This document shows, one piece after another, positions 8,216 to 16,175 of a stretch of DNA of 64,000 nt. Origin of the DNA: Streptomyces exfoliatus (GTDB lineage Bacteria > Actinomycetota > Actinomycetes > Streptomycetales > Streptomycetaceae); NCBI RefSeq assembly GCF_000725545.1, contig NZ_JNZP01000018.1, positions 248,001 to 312,000 on the forward strand, read 5' to 3'. How positions within the stretch are numbered: the first letter of the stretch is position 1; every line of letters begins with the position of its first letter. The notes under the pieces are model-generated. The model worked only from the letters and a program-made list of their open reading frames with translations. It searched no databases and was not told the DNA's origin. The position numbers were made by a program, and so were the translations under genes.

Positions 8216-9088
8216 ATGCCGTCCTCCCGCCGTACCGCCACCGGCGTCGCCGCCCTGTCCGCCGCGGCCGCACTCGTCAGCCTCACCCCCACCACCGCGA
8301 GCGCCCACGGGGCCGTCTTCAACCCCGTCAGCCGGGTGGCCGCCTGTTACGCCGAGGGCCCCGAGACGCCCAGGTCCCAGGTCTGCAAGGACCTCGTCGC
8401 CGACTCCGGCACCCAGCCGCTCTACGACTGGAACGAGGTCAACATCGCGAACGCCGCGGGGCAGCACCAGGCCCTCATCCCGGACGGCAAGCTCTGCTCG
8501 GCCAACCGCGAGAAGTACCGCGCCCTGGACTGGGCGCGCACCGACTGGCCCGCGACGGCGGTCACCGCGGGCTCCTTCGACTTCAAGGTCCGGGTGACGG
8601 CCGCCCACTCCGGCACGATGACCGTCTACCTCACCAAGCCCGGCTTCGACCCCACGCAGCCGCTGAAGTGGTCGGACCTCGACGCGACCCCCGTCGCGGT
8701 GTACGCCACCCCCCGCACCGCGACCGACGGCTACTACGCCTTCACGGGCAACCTGCCCGCCCGTACGGGACGGCACATCGTCTACAAGGTGTGGCAGCGC
8801 AACGACAGCCCCGAGGCCTTCTACAGCTGCTCGGACGTCACCTTCGGAACCGGGACGGCCGCGCGGGCCCAGGCCCCGACCGAGGCGAAGATCGCGGCCG
8901 GCGCCGAGCTGTCCACCGTGAGCCACGCGGGCCACGGCGGCGACGAGCAGGCGCCGGCCCTCTCCGCCGGGACGGCCGAGGCCCCCTCCTCGCCGCTTCC
9001 CCTGGCCCTCGCGGGCGCGGGCGCCCTCACCGCCTTCGCGGCGGGCAGCCTGCTGATCGGCCGCCGCCGGAACCCGTCCGCCTCCTAG
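8216..9088 (+). CDS. AA10 lytic polysaccharide monooxygenase with C-terminal membrane anchor
   Basis: 290 residues from ATG 8216, with GAGAGAG upstream. A signal peptide ends TTASA, leaving His31 as the mature N-terminus (HGAVFNPVSR). The second histidine of the copper brace lies in VRVTAAHSGTM, and the axial aromatic is in FYSCSDVTF. AA10 enzymes oxidatively cleave chitin or cellulose. A Ser/Ala/Pro-rich linker is followed by one C-terminal helix (LPLALAGAGALTAFAAGSLL) and GRRRN, so the enzyme is probably tethered to the membrane. There is no carbohydrate-binding module and no LPxTG sortase motif. Confidence 0.92.
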   Translation: MPSSRRTATGVAALSAAAALVSLTPTTASAHGAVFNPVSRVAACYAEGPETPRSQVCKDLVADSGTQPLYDWNEVNIANAAGQHQALIPDGKLCSANREKYRALDWARTDWPATAVTAGSFDFKVRVTAAHSGTMTVYLTKPGFDPTQPLKWSDLDATPVAVYATPRTATDGYYAFTGNLPARTGRHIVYKVWQRNDSPEAFYSCSDVTFGTGTAARAQAPTEAKIAAGAELSTVSHAGHGGDEQAPALSAGTAEAPSSPLPLALAGAGALTAFAAGSLLIGRRRNPSAS

Positions 9089-9105
9089 GGCCTGCGAGAC
9101 AGGCC

Positions 9106-9699
9106 TCAGGAGACGGACGTCCCGAGCGGGAAGAGGGCGGTGAGCCGGGGGATCGCCACCCCCTCCTGACGAGCCCCGCGGAGCTCGTCGTCCTCTTCCC
9201 ACTCCCCCGCGGCCTCGGCCGCCGCCTCCGCCTCCTCCACCGCGTCGAGGAACTCCTCGCCGTCGTCGTCCTCCTGGCCGGTCAGCTCGTCGTACGCGTC
9301 CTGGGCGACGTAGTCGAGCTCCTCCCACTCCGGCCACTCGTCGTCGTGCCAGTCGTCACGGGGCCGCCCCACCAGGAGCCGGATCCCCGGCACGTCGGCC
9401 AGCGCGTCGGGGTCGGCGAGGACCGACTCGTACACCTTGCGGCCCTGCGCCACCAGCCAGAGCGTGAAGTAGTGGAAGCCGTCGTCGGTGCAGGAGCCGC
9501 TCTCGACGCGGTCCGCCGCGGTCCACACCCCCTTGGTGTCGGCGGCCTCGCACGCCCGCTCCAGCCGTACCTGGAACTCCGCGCTCTCGGTGGCGGGCCG
9601 CAGCAGCAGCTGCTCACCCAGCCACTCCAGCCGCTCGTCCCGGTCGCCGGGACGGCGGCTCAACTCGTCGATGAGAGCCCAGAAGGCGTCGTCGTTCAT
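9106..9699 (-). CDS. DUF4240 domain protein
   Basis: From ATG 9699 the 197-residue protein begins MNDDAFWALIDELSRR, the characteristic start of DUF4240. It then has DGFHYFTLWLVAQGRKVYE and a C-terminal acidic stretch rich in Glu/Asp. No catalytic motif is visible and the role is unknown. A -10-like CATGCT (reading leftward, 9712-9707) ends 7 nt before the ATG with no Shine-Dalgarno, which argues against the longer reading from 9765. It converges with the LPMO gene. Confidence 0.8.
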   Translation of the reverse strand: MNDDAFWALIDELSRRPGDRDERLEWLGEQLLLRPATESAEFQVRLERACEAADTKGVWTAADRVESGSCTDDGFHYFTLWLVAQGRKVYESVLADPDALADVPGIRLLVGRPRDDWHDDEWPEWEELDYVAQDAYDELTGQEDDDGEEFLDAVEEAEAAAEAAGEWEEDDELRGARQEGVAIPRLTALFPLGTSVS

Positions 9700-9731
9700 G
9701 CGTACGAGCATGACACTTCGCACCGACAACT

Positions 9732-9782
9732 CGGTACGGCGGAGCGGGGTGCCCGCCAGGGACACCCCGCTCCGCCGTACCG
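9732..9782 (-). terminator. lon terminator, 20-bp perfect stem
   Basis: A perfect 20-bp inverted repeat (9732-9751 and 9763-9782) with an 11-nt loop lies 36 bp beyond the lon stop codon. It would end the leftward lon transcript. It also overlaps the region just upstream of the DUF4240 promoter and so insulates that gene from lon read-through. Confidence 0.85.
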
Positions 9783-9818
9783 AGCCCTTCGAGAAGCCGC
9801 GTGTGGAGCCGTAAGGGG

Positions 9819-12230
9819 TTACGCCGCCACGCCCACCGGCACCGCCGCCGGCGCCAGTGCGATCTCCAGTACCTGCCGGACGTCCGTCACCGGGTGGACC
9901 TCCAGCTTCTCCAGGATCTCGGCCGGGACGTCGTCCAGGTCGGCCTCGTTCCGCTTGGGGATCACGACCGTCGTGATGCCCGCCCGGTGCGCGGCGAGCA
10001 GCTTCTGCTTCACCCCGCCGATCGGCAGGACCCGGCCGGTGAGGGAGACCTCGCCGGTCATGGCCACGTCCGTGCGGACCTGTCGGCCGCTCAGGAGCGA
10101 GGCGAGTGCGGTCGTCATGGTGACGCCCGCGCTCGGCCCGTCCTTGGGGACCGCGCCCGCCGGGAAGTGGATGTGCACGCCCCGGTCCTTCAGGCCGGTG
10201 ACGGGCAGCTCCAGTTCCGCGCCGTGCGAACGGAGGAAGGAGAGCGCGATCTGCGCCGACTCCTTCATCACGTCGCCCAGCTGGCCGGTGAGGGTGAGGC
10301 CGGCGGCGCCGGTCTCCGGGTCGGCGAGGGACGCCTCGACGAAGAGGACGTCACCGCCCGCGCCCGTCACGGCGAGCCCGGTGGCGACACCCGGCACCGC
10401 GGTGCGGCGCTCCGCCGGGTCCTGCGCGGACTCCGGCACGTGGTGCGGCCGCCCGATGAGTTCCCGCAGGTTGTCCGGTGCGACCGTGAAGGGCAGTTCG
10501 CGGTCGCCCAGTTCGTGCTGGGCGGCGACCTTGCGGAGCAGCCGGGAGATGGACCGCTCCAGGGTGCGGACGCCCGCCTCACGGGTGTACTCGCCGGCCA
10601 GCTTGCGCAGGCTCGCGTCCGTCAGGACGACCTCGCCGGGCTCCAGGCCCGCCCGCTCCAGCTGCCGGGGCAGCAGGTGGTCGCGGGCGATGACGACCTT
10701 CTCGTCCTCGGTGTAGCCGTCGAGCCTGACCAGTTCCATGCGGTCGAGAAGGGCCTCGGGGATGGCTTCGAGGACGTTGGCGGTGGCGAGGAAGACGACG
10801 TCGGAGAGGTCGAGTTCGACCTCCAGGTAGTGGTCGCGGAAGGTGTGGTTCTGCGCCGGGTCGAGGACTTCGAGGAGGGCCGCCGCGGGGTCGCCGCGGA
10901 AGTCGGAGCCGACCTTGTCGATCTCGTCGAGGAGGACGACCGGGTTCATGGAGCCGGCCTCCTTGATGGCGCGTACGATCCGGCCGGGCAGCGCGCCGAC
11001 GTACGTGCGCCGGTGGCCGCGGATCTCCGCCTCGTCCCGTACGCCGCCGAGGGCGACCCGGACGAACTCGCGTCCCATCGCGTGCGCGACGGACTCGCCG
11101 AGGGAGGTCTTGCCGACGCCGGGCGGGCCGACGAGGGCGAGTACGGCTCCGCCGCGGCGACCGCCGACGACGCCGAGGCCCCGCTCGGAGCGGCGCTTGC
11201 GCACGGCCAGGTACTCGGTGATCCGTTCCTTCACGTCGTCCAGGCCCGCGTGCTCGGCGTCGAGGACGGCGCGGGCGCCGCGGATGTCGTACCGGTCCTC
11301 CGTGCGCGCGTTCCAGGGCAGTTCGAGGACGGTGTCGAGCCAGGTGCGGATCCAGGAGCCCTCGGGGGACTGGTCGCTGGACCGCTCCAGCTTCTCGACC
11401 TCCTTGAGGGCGGCCTCCCTGACCTTCTCGGGCAGGTCGGCGGCCTCCACGCGGGCGCGGTAGTCGTCGGACTCGTCGCCCTCGGCCTCGCCGTTGAGGT
11501 CGCGGAGTTCCTTGCGGACGGCTTCGAGCTGGCGGCGGAGCAGGAACTCGCGCTGCTGCTTGTCGACGCCTTCCTGGACGTCCTTGGCGATGGTCTCGGC
11601 GACGTCCTGCTCGGCGAGGTGCTCGCGGAGCTGGGCGGTGGCGAGCTTGAGGCGGGCGACCGGGTCGGCGGTCTCCAGGAGCGCGACCTTCTGCTCGACG
11701 GTGAGGAAGGGCGAGTAGCCGGCGTTGTCGGCGAGGGCGCCGACGCCGTCGATCTGCTGGACGCGGTCGACGACCTGCCAGGCGCCGCGCTTCTTGAGCC
11801 AGCTGGTGGCGAGTGCCTTGTACTCCTTGACCAGGTCGGTGACCTGGCCGGGCAGCGGGTCGGGCAGGGTCTCCTCGACGGTGCTGCCCTCGACCCACAG
11901 GGCCGCGCCGGGCCCGGTCGTACCGGCGCCGATGCGCACCCGTCCGAGGGCGCGGATGAGCGCGCCGGGGTCGCCGTCGGAGAGGCGGCCGACCTGCTCG
12001 ACGGTGCCGAGGACGCCGGTGGCGGCGTAGGTCCCGTCGACGCGGGGCACGAGCAGCACCCGGGGCTTTCCGGTGCCGGAGCGGGCGGCGGCCTGGGCGG
12101 CTTCGACGGCGGCGCGTACGTCGTTGTCGGAGAGGTCCAGGGGTACCACCATCCCGGGCAGCACGACCTCGTCGTCGAGCGGCAGTACGGGCAGTGTGAG
12201 CAGCACGGACGGCTTGGACTCAGAAGCCAT
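9819..12230 (-). CDS. lon: ATP-dependent protease La (Lon)
   Basis: The protein has 803 residues from ATG 12230, preceded by AAGGGGAG; the upstream in-frame ATG at 12251 lacks a ribosome-binding site and lies inside the operator. It has the N-terminal substrate-binding LAN domain and coiled coil, then the AAA module with GPPGVGKTSLGESVA (Walker A) and VVLLDEIDKV (Walker B). The protease domain carries the catalytic KDGPSAGVTMTTAL serine and, downstream, the lysine region in PIGGVKQKLLAAHRAG. Lon degrades misfolded and regulatory proteins in the cytoplasm. The upstream HAIR and ClgR-like sites suggest heat-shock and proteolysis-stress control. Confidence 0.97.
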   Translation of the reverse strand: MASESKPSVLLTLPVLPLDDEVVLPGMVVPLDLSDNDVRAAVEAAQAAARSGTGKPRVLLVPRVDGTYAATGVLGTVEQVGRLSDGDPGALIRALGRVRIGAGTTGPGAALWVEGSTVEETLPDPLPGQVTDLVKEYKALATSWLKKRGAWQVVDRVQQIDGVGALADNAGYSPFLTVEQKVALLETADPVARLKLATAQLREHLAEQDVAETIAKDVQEGVDKQQREFLLRRQLEAVRKELRDLNGEAEGDESDDYRARVEAADLPEKVREAALKEVEKLERSSDQSPEGSWIRTWLDTVLELPWNARTEDRYDIRGARAVLDAEHAGLDDVKERITEYLAVRKRRSERGLGVVGGRRGGAVLALVGPPGVGKTSLGESVAHAMGREFVRVALGGVRDEAEIRGHRRTYVGALPGRIVRAIKEAGSMNPVVLLDEIDKVGSDFRGDPAAALLEVLDPAQNHTFRDHYLEVELDLSDVVFLATANVLEAIPEALLDRMELVRLDGYTEDEKVVIARDHLLPRQLERAGLEPGEVVLTDASLRKLAGEYTREAGVRTLERSISRLLRKVAAQHELGDRELPFTVAPDNLRELIGRPHHVPESAQDPAERRTAVPGVATGLAVTGAGGDVLFVEASLADPETGAAGLTLTGQLGDVMKESAQIALSFLRSHGAELELPVTGLKDRGVHIHFPAGAVPKDGPSAGVTMTTALASLLSGRQVRTDVAMTGEVSLTGRVLPIGGVKQKLLAAHRAGITTVVIPKRNEADLDDVPAEILEKLEVHPVTDVRQVLEIALAPAAVPVGVAA

Positions 12231-12252
12231 GATCTCCCCTTCGGCAGTCAAG

Positions 12253-12271
12253 TTGAGCTATGTGGACTCAA
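12253..12271 (-). promoter_or_regulatory. HAIR-type HspR operator at lon promoter
   Basis: TTGAGC-N7-ACTCAA closely matches the HAIR consensus CTTGAGT-N7-ACTCAAG bound by the heat-shock repressor HspR. It ends about 22 bp upstream of the lon ATG, a position suited to repression. Control of lon by HspR is established in Streptomyces; occupancy here is inferred. Confidence 0.75.
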
Positions 12272-12304
12272 TGCACCTGAGCCGATGAATGTTCCCGGAC
12301 GCGC

Positions 12305-12318
12305 GTTCGCTCTGAGCG
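12305..12318. promoter_or_regulatory. ClgR-like operator upstream of lon
   Basis: GTTCGC-TCTGA-GCG fits the ClgR consensus GTTCGC-N5-GCG as I recall it. On the opposite strand CGCTCAGAGCG fits CGCYNANRGCG. ClgR activates clp and lon genes in actinobacteria. The site is about 75-90 bp upstream of the lon start. Confidence 0.55.
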
Positions 12319-12360
12319 ATCACTTCCCCACCAGGCGCGTTCAGGGCCTGTAATGCCTCT

Positions 12361-13002
12361 ATGGATATGGCATCTATTACATCGGCGTGGGTGGCGGGCT
12401 GGACGGTGTCCCGGGGCACCCCGGCCGCCGTCCCCGAGCCCTGGGGCTACCGGATCGACGTGGGCCTCGCCCGGCACGTCGTACGGCACGTCCTGCCCGC
12501 CCCCGACGCGGCCTCCGTCGGCGCGCTCTGCGCCCGGCTCACCGCCCCGTACAGCTGGCTCAAGATCATGGCGGGCCCCGAGGAGGCGGCCTCGTGGATC
12601 ACCGAGGGATGGACGGTCCCCGACGACCCGGGCTTCATGATGGTCAAGCCGCTCGACCCCGGCGCCCGGCCCGCGCCGCCGGAGGGGTACGCACGGACCA
12701 CCGAGGTCAGGGACGGCGTCATCCGGGTCCGCGTCCTCGCCCCCGACGGCACCCTCGCCGCGCGCGGCCAGATCGCCCCGACGGGCTCCACCGCCGTCGC
12801 CGACCAGATCGAGACCGACCCCGCGCACCGGCGGCGCGGCCTCGGCGCCAACGTCATGCGCACCCTGGAGGCCGCCGCCGCCCAGGCGGGCGCCGAGACC
12901 GGGGTGCTCTCCGCGACCACGGACGGCCTCGCGCTGTACGACTCGCTGGACTGGCGCTACCGGGGCCCGCTCACGGGCATCGTCCGGGCGGAGGAGATCT
13001 GA
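12361..13002 (+). CDS. GNAT family N-acetyltransferase
   Basis: This 213-residue protein starts at ATG 12361; ATG 12367 is also possible. The acetyl-CoA binding motif of GNAT enzymes is visible in the C-terminal half as DQIETDPAHRRRGLGANVMRTL (R/QxxGxG/A type), followed by AAAQAGAETGVLSATTDGLALY. The N-terminal half is unlike simple GNATs and may shape substrate binding. The substrate is unknown. It is divergent from lon and shares that intergenic region, so its promoter lies close to the ClgR-like site. No Shine-Dalgarno is visible. Confidence 0.85.
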   Translation: MDMASITSAWVAGWTVSRGTPAAVPEPWGYRIDVGLARHVVRHVLPAPDAASVGALCARLTAPYSWLKIMAGPEEAASWITEGWTVPDDPGFMMVKPLDPGARPAPPEGYARTTEVRDGVIRVRVLAPDGTLAARGQIAPTGSTAVADQIETDPAHRRRGLGANVMRTLEAAAAQAGAETGVLSATTDGLALYDSLDWRYRGPLTGIVRAEEI

Positions 13003-13066
13003 CCGCCCGGACGCGGACTCCTCCCCTCCGGCTGCGCGGGGGCGTTCGCCCGTGCATGCTCGGTCC

Positions 13067-13642
13067 ATGACACGAGCTGGACGAGCCGTACGAGCCCTGC
13101 CTCCCGTACGGGCGAGGCGGCGCGGCGCCCTGCTCCTCGTGGCGGCCCTCGTCCTCGGCGGCGCCGCCGGCGCGAGCGGCTGCGGTCCCGGGACCCCGCC
13201 CGCGCCCGGCGGACCCGCGTCGGGCGTCAGCACGCCGCCCGCGCCGACCACCCCGGCCGGGACGGTCGCGCCTCCCGATGGACCGGAGGAGCCACAGGGG
13301 CAGGAGGTCCTCGTCGAGGTGGTCGTCAACGGCGGCCTCGCCGGTGTCCGCAACCAGCTGGTCGTCCACCACGACGGCACCTGGACCAGCCGGTCCGGCA
13401 CGAAGCCACCCCGCACCGGCCGCATGACCCCCGCCGAGGCCGCGGAACTGCGGGCCGCGCTCGAAGACCCCGCCTACGCGCGCGTACCGGGCCGGCCGAC
13501 CGGCGCCCCGCTCCCGGACGGCTTCCAGTACTTCATCACCTACCGCCACCGCCTCGTCGTCGCGGACGACGGCGAACGCCCGCCCGCCCTCCAGCGCGTC
13601 TTCGACGCCCTCCCCGAGGGCGGGCCGCCCACCGGCCCGTGA
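13067..13642 (+). CDS. small secreted lipoprotein, possibly emfourin-like protease inhibitor
   Basis: The 191-residue protein begins MTRAGRAVRALPP. A hydrophobic stretch ends in a lipobox-like GASGC, giving a lipidated cysteine near residue 39. A Pro-rich linker is followed by VVVNGGLAGVRNQLVVHHDG and PAEAAELRAALEDPAY, which resembles emfourin/protealysin-inhibitor-type domains; this assignment is tentative. It should sit on the outer face of the membrane. A -10-like CATGCT (13055-13060) ends 6 nt before the ATG, suggesting a leaderless transcript. The ECF sigma gene begins 33 bp downstream. Confidence 0.65.
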   Translation: MTRAGRAVRALPPVRARRRGALLLVAALVLGGAAGASGCGPGTPPAPGGPASGVSTPPAPTTPAGTVAPPDGPEEPQGQEVLVEVVVNGGLAGVRNQLVVHHDGTWTSRSGTKPPRTGRMTPAEAAELRAALEDPAYARVPGRPTGAPLPDGFQYFITYRHRLVVADDGERPPALQRVFDALPEGGPPTGP

Positions 13643-13675
13643 ACCGTTCGGGGTCCGCCCGGCGATAGAGAGGGC

Positions 13676-14371
13676 GTGAGACTGTCGCGCCCCACAGGGG
13701 GAGGCCCCTCAGGGGGCGACGAAGACGAGGCCGACGCGGCCGACGACGCGGCGCTGCTGCGCGCGGTCGCCCGGGGGGACACCGAGGCGCTCGCCGTCCT
13801 CTACGACCGGCACGCCGGCTGGCTGCACGCGCGCCTGGCCCGCCGCTGCCCCGACGAGGAGACCGTGAGGGAGGTCCTGCAGGACACCTTCGTCACCGTC
13901 TGGCGCTCGGCCGGCGGCCACCGCGGCCGGGGCGAGGCCGGCGGCTGGCTGTGGGTGATCGCCGCCCGGCGCCTGGTGGACGCCCAGCGGGCCCGGGCCC
14001 GCGCCGAACGGGCCGCCGCACACGCCGCCACCCACGCCGCCGCACACGTCACCGCTCAGGCCGGTGCACACGCCTCCGCGCACGCCGCGTTCCCCGCGCC
14101 GCCGGTCGTCGCGCCCTCCGCCGAGGAGCGGGTCCTCGCGGGCCTGGAGTACGCGGAGGTCGGCGCCGCCCTCGACCGGATCTCGCCCGAACTCGCCGAG
14201 GTCCTCCGGGCCACCGTCGTCGACGGCCTGACGACGCGCGAGACGGCCCGTCTCCTCGGCATACCCGAGGGCACCGTCAAGACCCGCGCCCTGCGCGCCC
14301 GCCGCGAGCTGCGCGCCGCCCTCGCCGCCGGGCACCCCGGGGGCCCGCACGCCCTGGGAGGCACCGCATGA
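13676..14371 (+). CDS. ECF RNA polymerase sigma factor with His/Ala-rich linker
   Basis: 231 residues from GTG 13676. Region 2 is LLRAVARGDTEALAVLYDRH through VREVLQDTFVTVWRSAG and WLWVIAARRLVDAQRAR; region 4 is LTTRETARLLGIPEGTVKTRALRARREL. Between them, residues 113-139 form an Ala-rich linker with a histidine every 3-7 residues, which is unusual for this family. The stop overlaps the ATG of the zinc-finger membrane protein (ATGA), so sigma and probable anti-sigma are co-translated. The operon continues into an ABC transporter, which may be the regulated output. Confidence 0.92.
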   Translation: MRLSRPTGGGPSGGDEDEADAADDAALLRAVARGDTEALAVLYDRHAGWLHARLARRCPDEETVREVLQDTFVTVWRSAGGHRGRGEAGGWLWVIAARRLVDAQRARARAERAAAHAATHAAAHVTAQAGAHASAHAAFPAPPVVAPSAEERVLAGLEYAEVGAALDRISPELAEVLRATVVDGLTTRETARLLGIPEGTVKTRALRARRELRAALAAGHPGGPHALGGTA

Positions 14372-15363
14372 CGACACCGCGACCCGAAGCCCGTGCCACG
14401 CCCGGGCCCGGACCCCGACCCGAACCCGGCCCCGTACCTTCACGCGACGCCGGCTCCCCTCGACCCCCCTGGCACGTCACCGACGCCCTGGCGCTGCGGT
14501 ACGCGGAGGGCAGCGCCCCCGAGACGGACGCCTGGTCCCTGGAGAAGCACGTCGAGTCCTGCACGCCCTGCGCGGCCCGTGTGTCGGCCGCCGTCCGCGC
14601 GAGCGCCGCCGGCCCCGTACTCGCGGCCGTCCGCGCCGAGCTCCTGACCTCGCTGGGCCACCGGCCCGCCCCCGTGCCCGTTTCCGCGTCCGTCTCCGCG
14701 TCCACCCCCGTGCCCGTGTCCGCCGGAAGAAGCCCCCTCGGAAGGTGGGCGCGGCTGTGGTGGGCCGTCGGGCCCGCCCTCCGGGGGTCCTGGGTGGTGG
14801 CCGTGGTCCTCGTCGTCGGCGGGGCCTTCGGTCTCGCCCACGGAGCCGGGTTCCAGGGAGCGGGCAGCCTGCTCCTCGCGGTCTCCCCGATCCTTCCGCT
14901 CGCCGGTGTCGCCGTCTCGTACGGACGGCACGCCGACCCGCTGTACGAGATCACCGCCGCCACGCCCTCGGGCGGACTGCGGCTGCTGCTCACCCGTACC
15001 GCCGCCGTGCTCGCCGTGTGCGTACCGCTGCTGACGGCGGGCGCGGCGCTGCTGCCGCGGGTGGCCGGGTTCCCGGGGGCGGCGGCCTGGCTGCTTCCCG
15101 GCCTGGCGCTGACCCTGGCCGCCCTCGCGCTCGGCTCCTTCGTCGGCTGCCGGGCGGCGGCCGCGACGCTCGGCGGCGGCTGGCTGCTCGCCGTGACGGG
15201 CCCCCTCCTCGCGGGGCCGGACGCGGCCGACGCGGGAGCCGCGGTGCTCGCCTCGTATTTGTCCGGCTCCGCCGCGCAAGGGGGGTGGGCCGCCGCCGCG
15301 CTCGCCTGTGCGGCCCTCCTCGTGCTGCGGCGCCGTTCCTTCGACCACCTGGAGCCCCGATGA
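14368..15363 (+). CDS. zinc-finger (ZAS-like) anti-sigma fused to a membrane domain
   Basis: 331 residues from ATG 14368, coupled to the sigma gene. An N-terminal Pro-rich tail is followed by LALRYAEGSAPETDAWSLEKH and H61-x3-C65-x2-C68, the HxxxCxxC signature of zinc-binding anti-sigma domains. From about residue 130 there are about six hydrophobic helices (for example SWVVAVVLVVGGAFGLAHG and LLLAVSPILPLAGVAVSYG) arranged like an ABC-2-type permease, not the single helix of a normal anti-sigma. It probably holds the ECF factor at the membrane and may also be a transporter subunit, since the next gene is the ATPase. Confidence 0.82.
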   Translation: MTTPRPEARATPGPGPRPEPGPVPSRDAGSPRPPWHVTDALALRYAEGSAPETDAWSLEKHVESCTPCAARVSAAVRASAAGPVLAAVRAELLTSLGHRPAPVPVSASVSASTPVPVSAGRSPLGRWARLWWAVGPALRGSWVVAVVLVVGGAFGLAHGAGFQGAGSLLLAVSPILPLAGVAVSYGRHADPLYEITAATPSGGLRLLLTRTAAVLAVCVPLLTAGAALLPRVAGFPGAAAWLLPGLALTLAALALGSFVGCRAAAATLGGGWLLAVTGPLLAGPDAADAGAAVLASYLSGSAAQGGWAAAALACAALLVLRRRSFDHLEPR

Positions 15364-16175
15364 ACCCCTCGCCCGCCGTCGCGGTGACCGGACTGACCGT
15401 CCGCCACCGCCGTACCGTCGCACTCGACCGGCTCGATCTGTCCCTGGGGCCCGGCGTGCACGGACTGCTCGGCCCGAACGGAGCCGGGAAGACCTCCCTC
15501 ATCCGGGTCCTCGCGACCGTCGCCGCGCCTTCCTCCGGCCGGGTGGAGCTGCTCGGCGGAGATGTCGCGAGCCACCGCGACCGGACCGGTATCCGGCGCA
15601 GGCTCGGCTATCTGCCGCAGGAGTTCGGCTACTACCCGTCCTTCACGGTGCGCGAGTTCGTCGCGTACGTGGCCTGGCTCAAGGAGCTGCCGGCCGACCG
15701 GGTCCCGGCGGCGGTGGAGCGCGCGGTGCGGCGGGTCGGCCTCGCCGACCGGATCGACGCGAGGATGAAGACGCTGTCCGGCGGCATGGTCCGGCGTGCC
15801 GGGATCGCCCAGGCCATCGTGAACGATCCCGACCTCCTGCTGCTCGACGAGCCGACCGCCGGCCTCGACCCGGAGCAGCGGGTCGACTTCCGTGAGCTGC
15901 TGCGCGAGTTGGGCCGGGAGACGACGGTGGTGGTCTCCACGCACCTGGTGGAGGACGTGGCCGCCGCCTGCACCGATGTCGCCCTCATCGAGGCGGGGCG
16001 GCTCGCCTTCCAGGGCACCACGGCCGAACTGACCTCACTCGGCGGGGAGTCCGGCGCGCCGGACGACTCCACGACCCACGCCGTCGAACGCGGCTACACG
16101 GCGGCCCTGCGCGTCCACCGGGCGTCCGGCGTCCACCGGGCGTCCGGCACCCACCCGAAGGAGGCGCTCCGGTGA
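15360..16175 (+). CDS. ABC transporter ATP-binding protein
   Basis: The ATPase has 271 residues from an ATG overlapping the previous stop (ATGA). Walker A is GLLGPNGAGKTSL, the Q-loop region is RLGYLPQEFGYYPSF, the signature is KTLSGGMVRRAGIAQAI, and Walker B is LLLLDEPTAGLDPEQR followed by VVVSTHLVEDV. It is the DrrA/multidrug-export type that partners with separate membrane subunits. The C-terminus carries a duplicated VHRASG hexapeptide encoded by two exact 18-bp repeats (16113-16148). It is coupled to the upstream anti-sigma/membrane gene and the downstream permease gene (GTGA overlap). Confidence 0.93.
   Translation: MNPSPAVAVTGLTVRHRRTVALDRLDLSLGPGVHGLLGPNGAGKTSLIRVLATVAAPSSGRVELLGGDVASHRDRTGIRRRLGYLPQEFGYYPSFTVREFVAYVAWLKELPADRVPAAVERAVRRVGLADRIDARMKTLSGGMVRRAGIAQAIVNDPDLLLLDEPTAGLDPEQRVDFRELLRELGRETTVVVSTHLVEDVAAACTDVALIEAGRLAFQGTTAELTSLGGESGAPDDSTTHAVERGYTAALRVHRASGVHRASGTHPKEALR

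Noticed and set aside
9700..9765. N-terminal extension of the DUF4240 protein to 9765
   Set aside because: It would cover the gene's probable -10 hexamer and part of the lon terminator; the family begins at MNDDAFW.
7102..10716. 1204-codon plus-strand frame through GH25, LPMO and lon
   Set aside because: It crosses three recognised genes and two terminators in the wrong frame; Arg/Pro-rich composition shows it is an artefact.
9801..12353. 850-codon plus-strand frame opposite lon
   Set aside because: Shadow of lon on the other strand with no recognisable domain.
12349..12354. Leaderless -10 (TGTAAT) for the GNAT gene at 12361
   Set aside because: The spacing fits but the second base is not A, so it was left out of the leaderless set.
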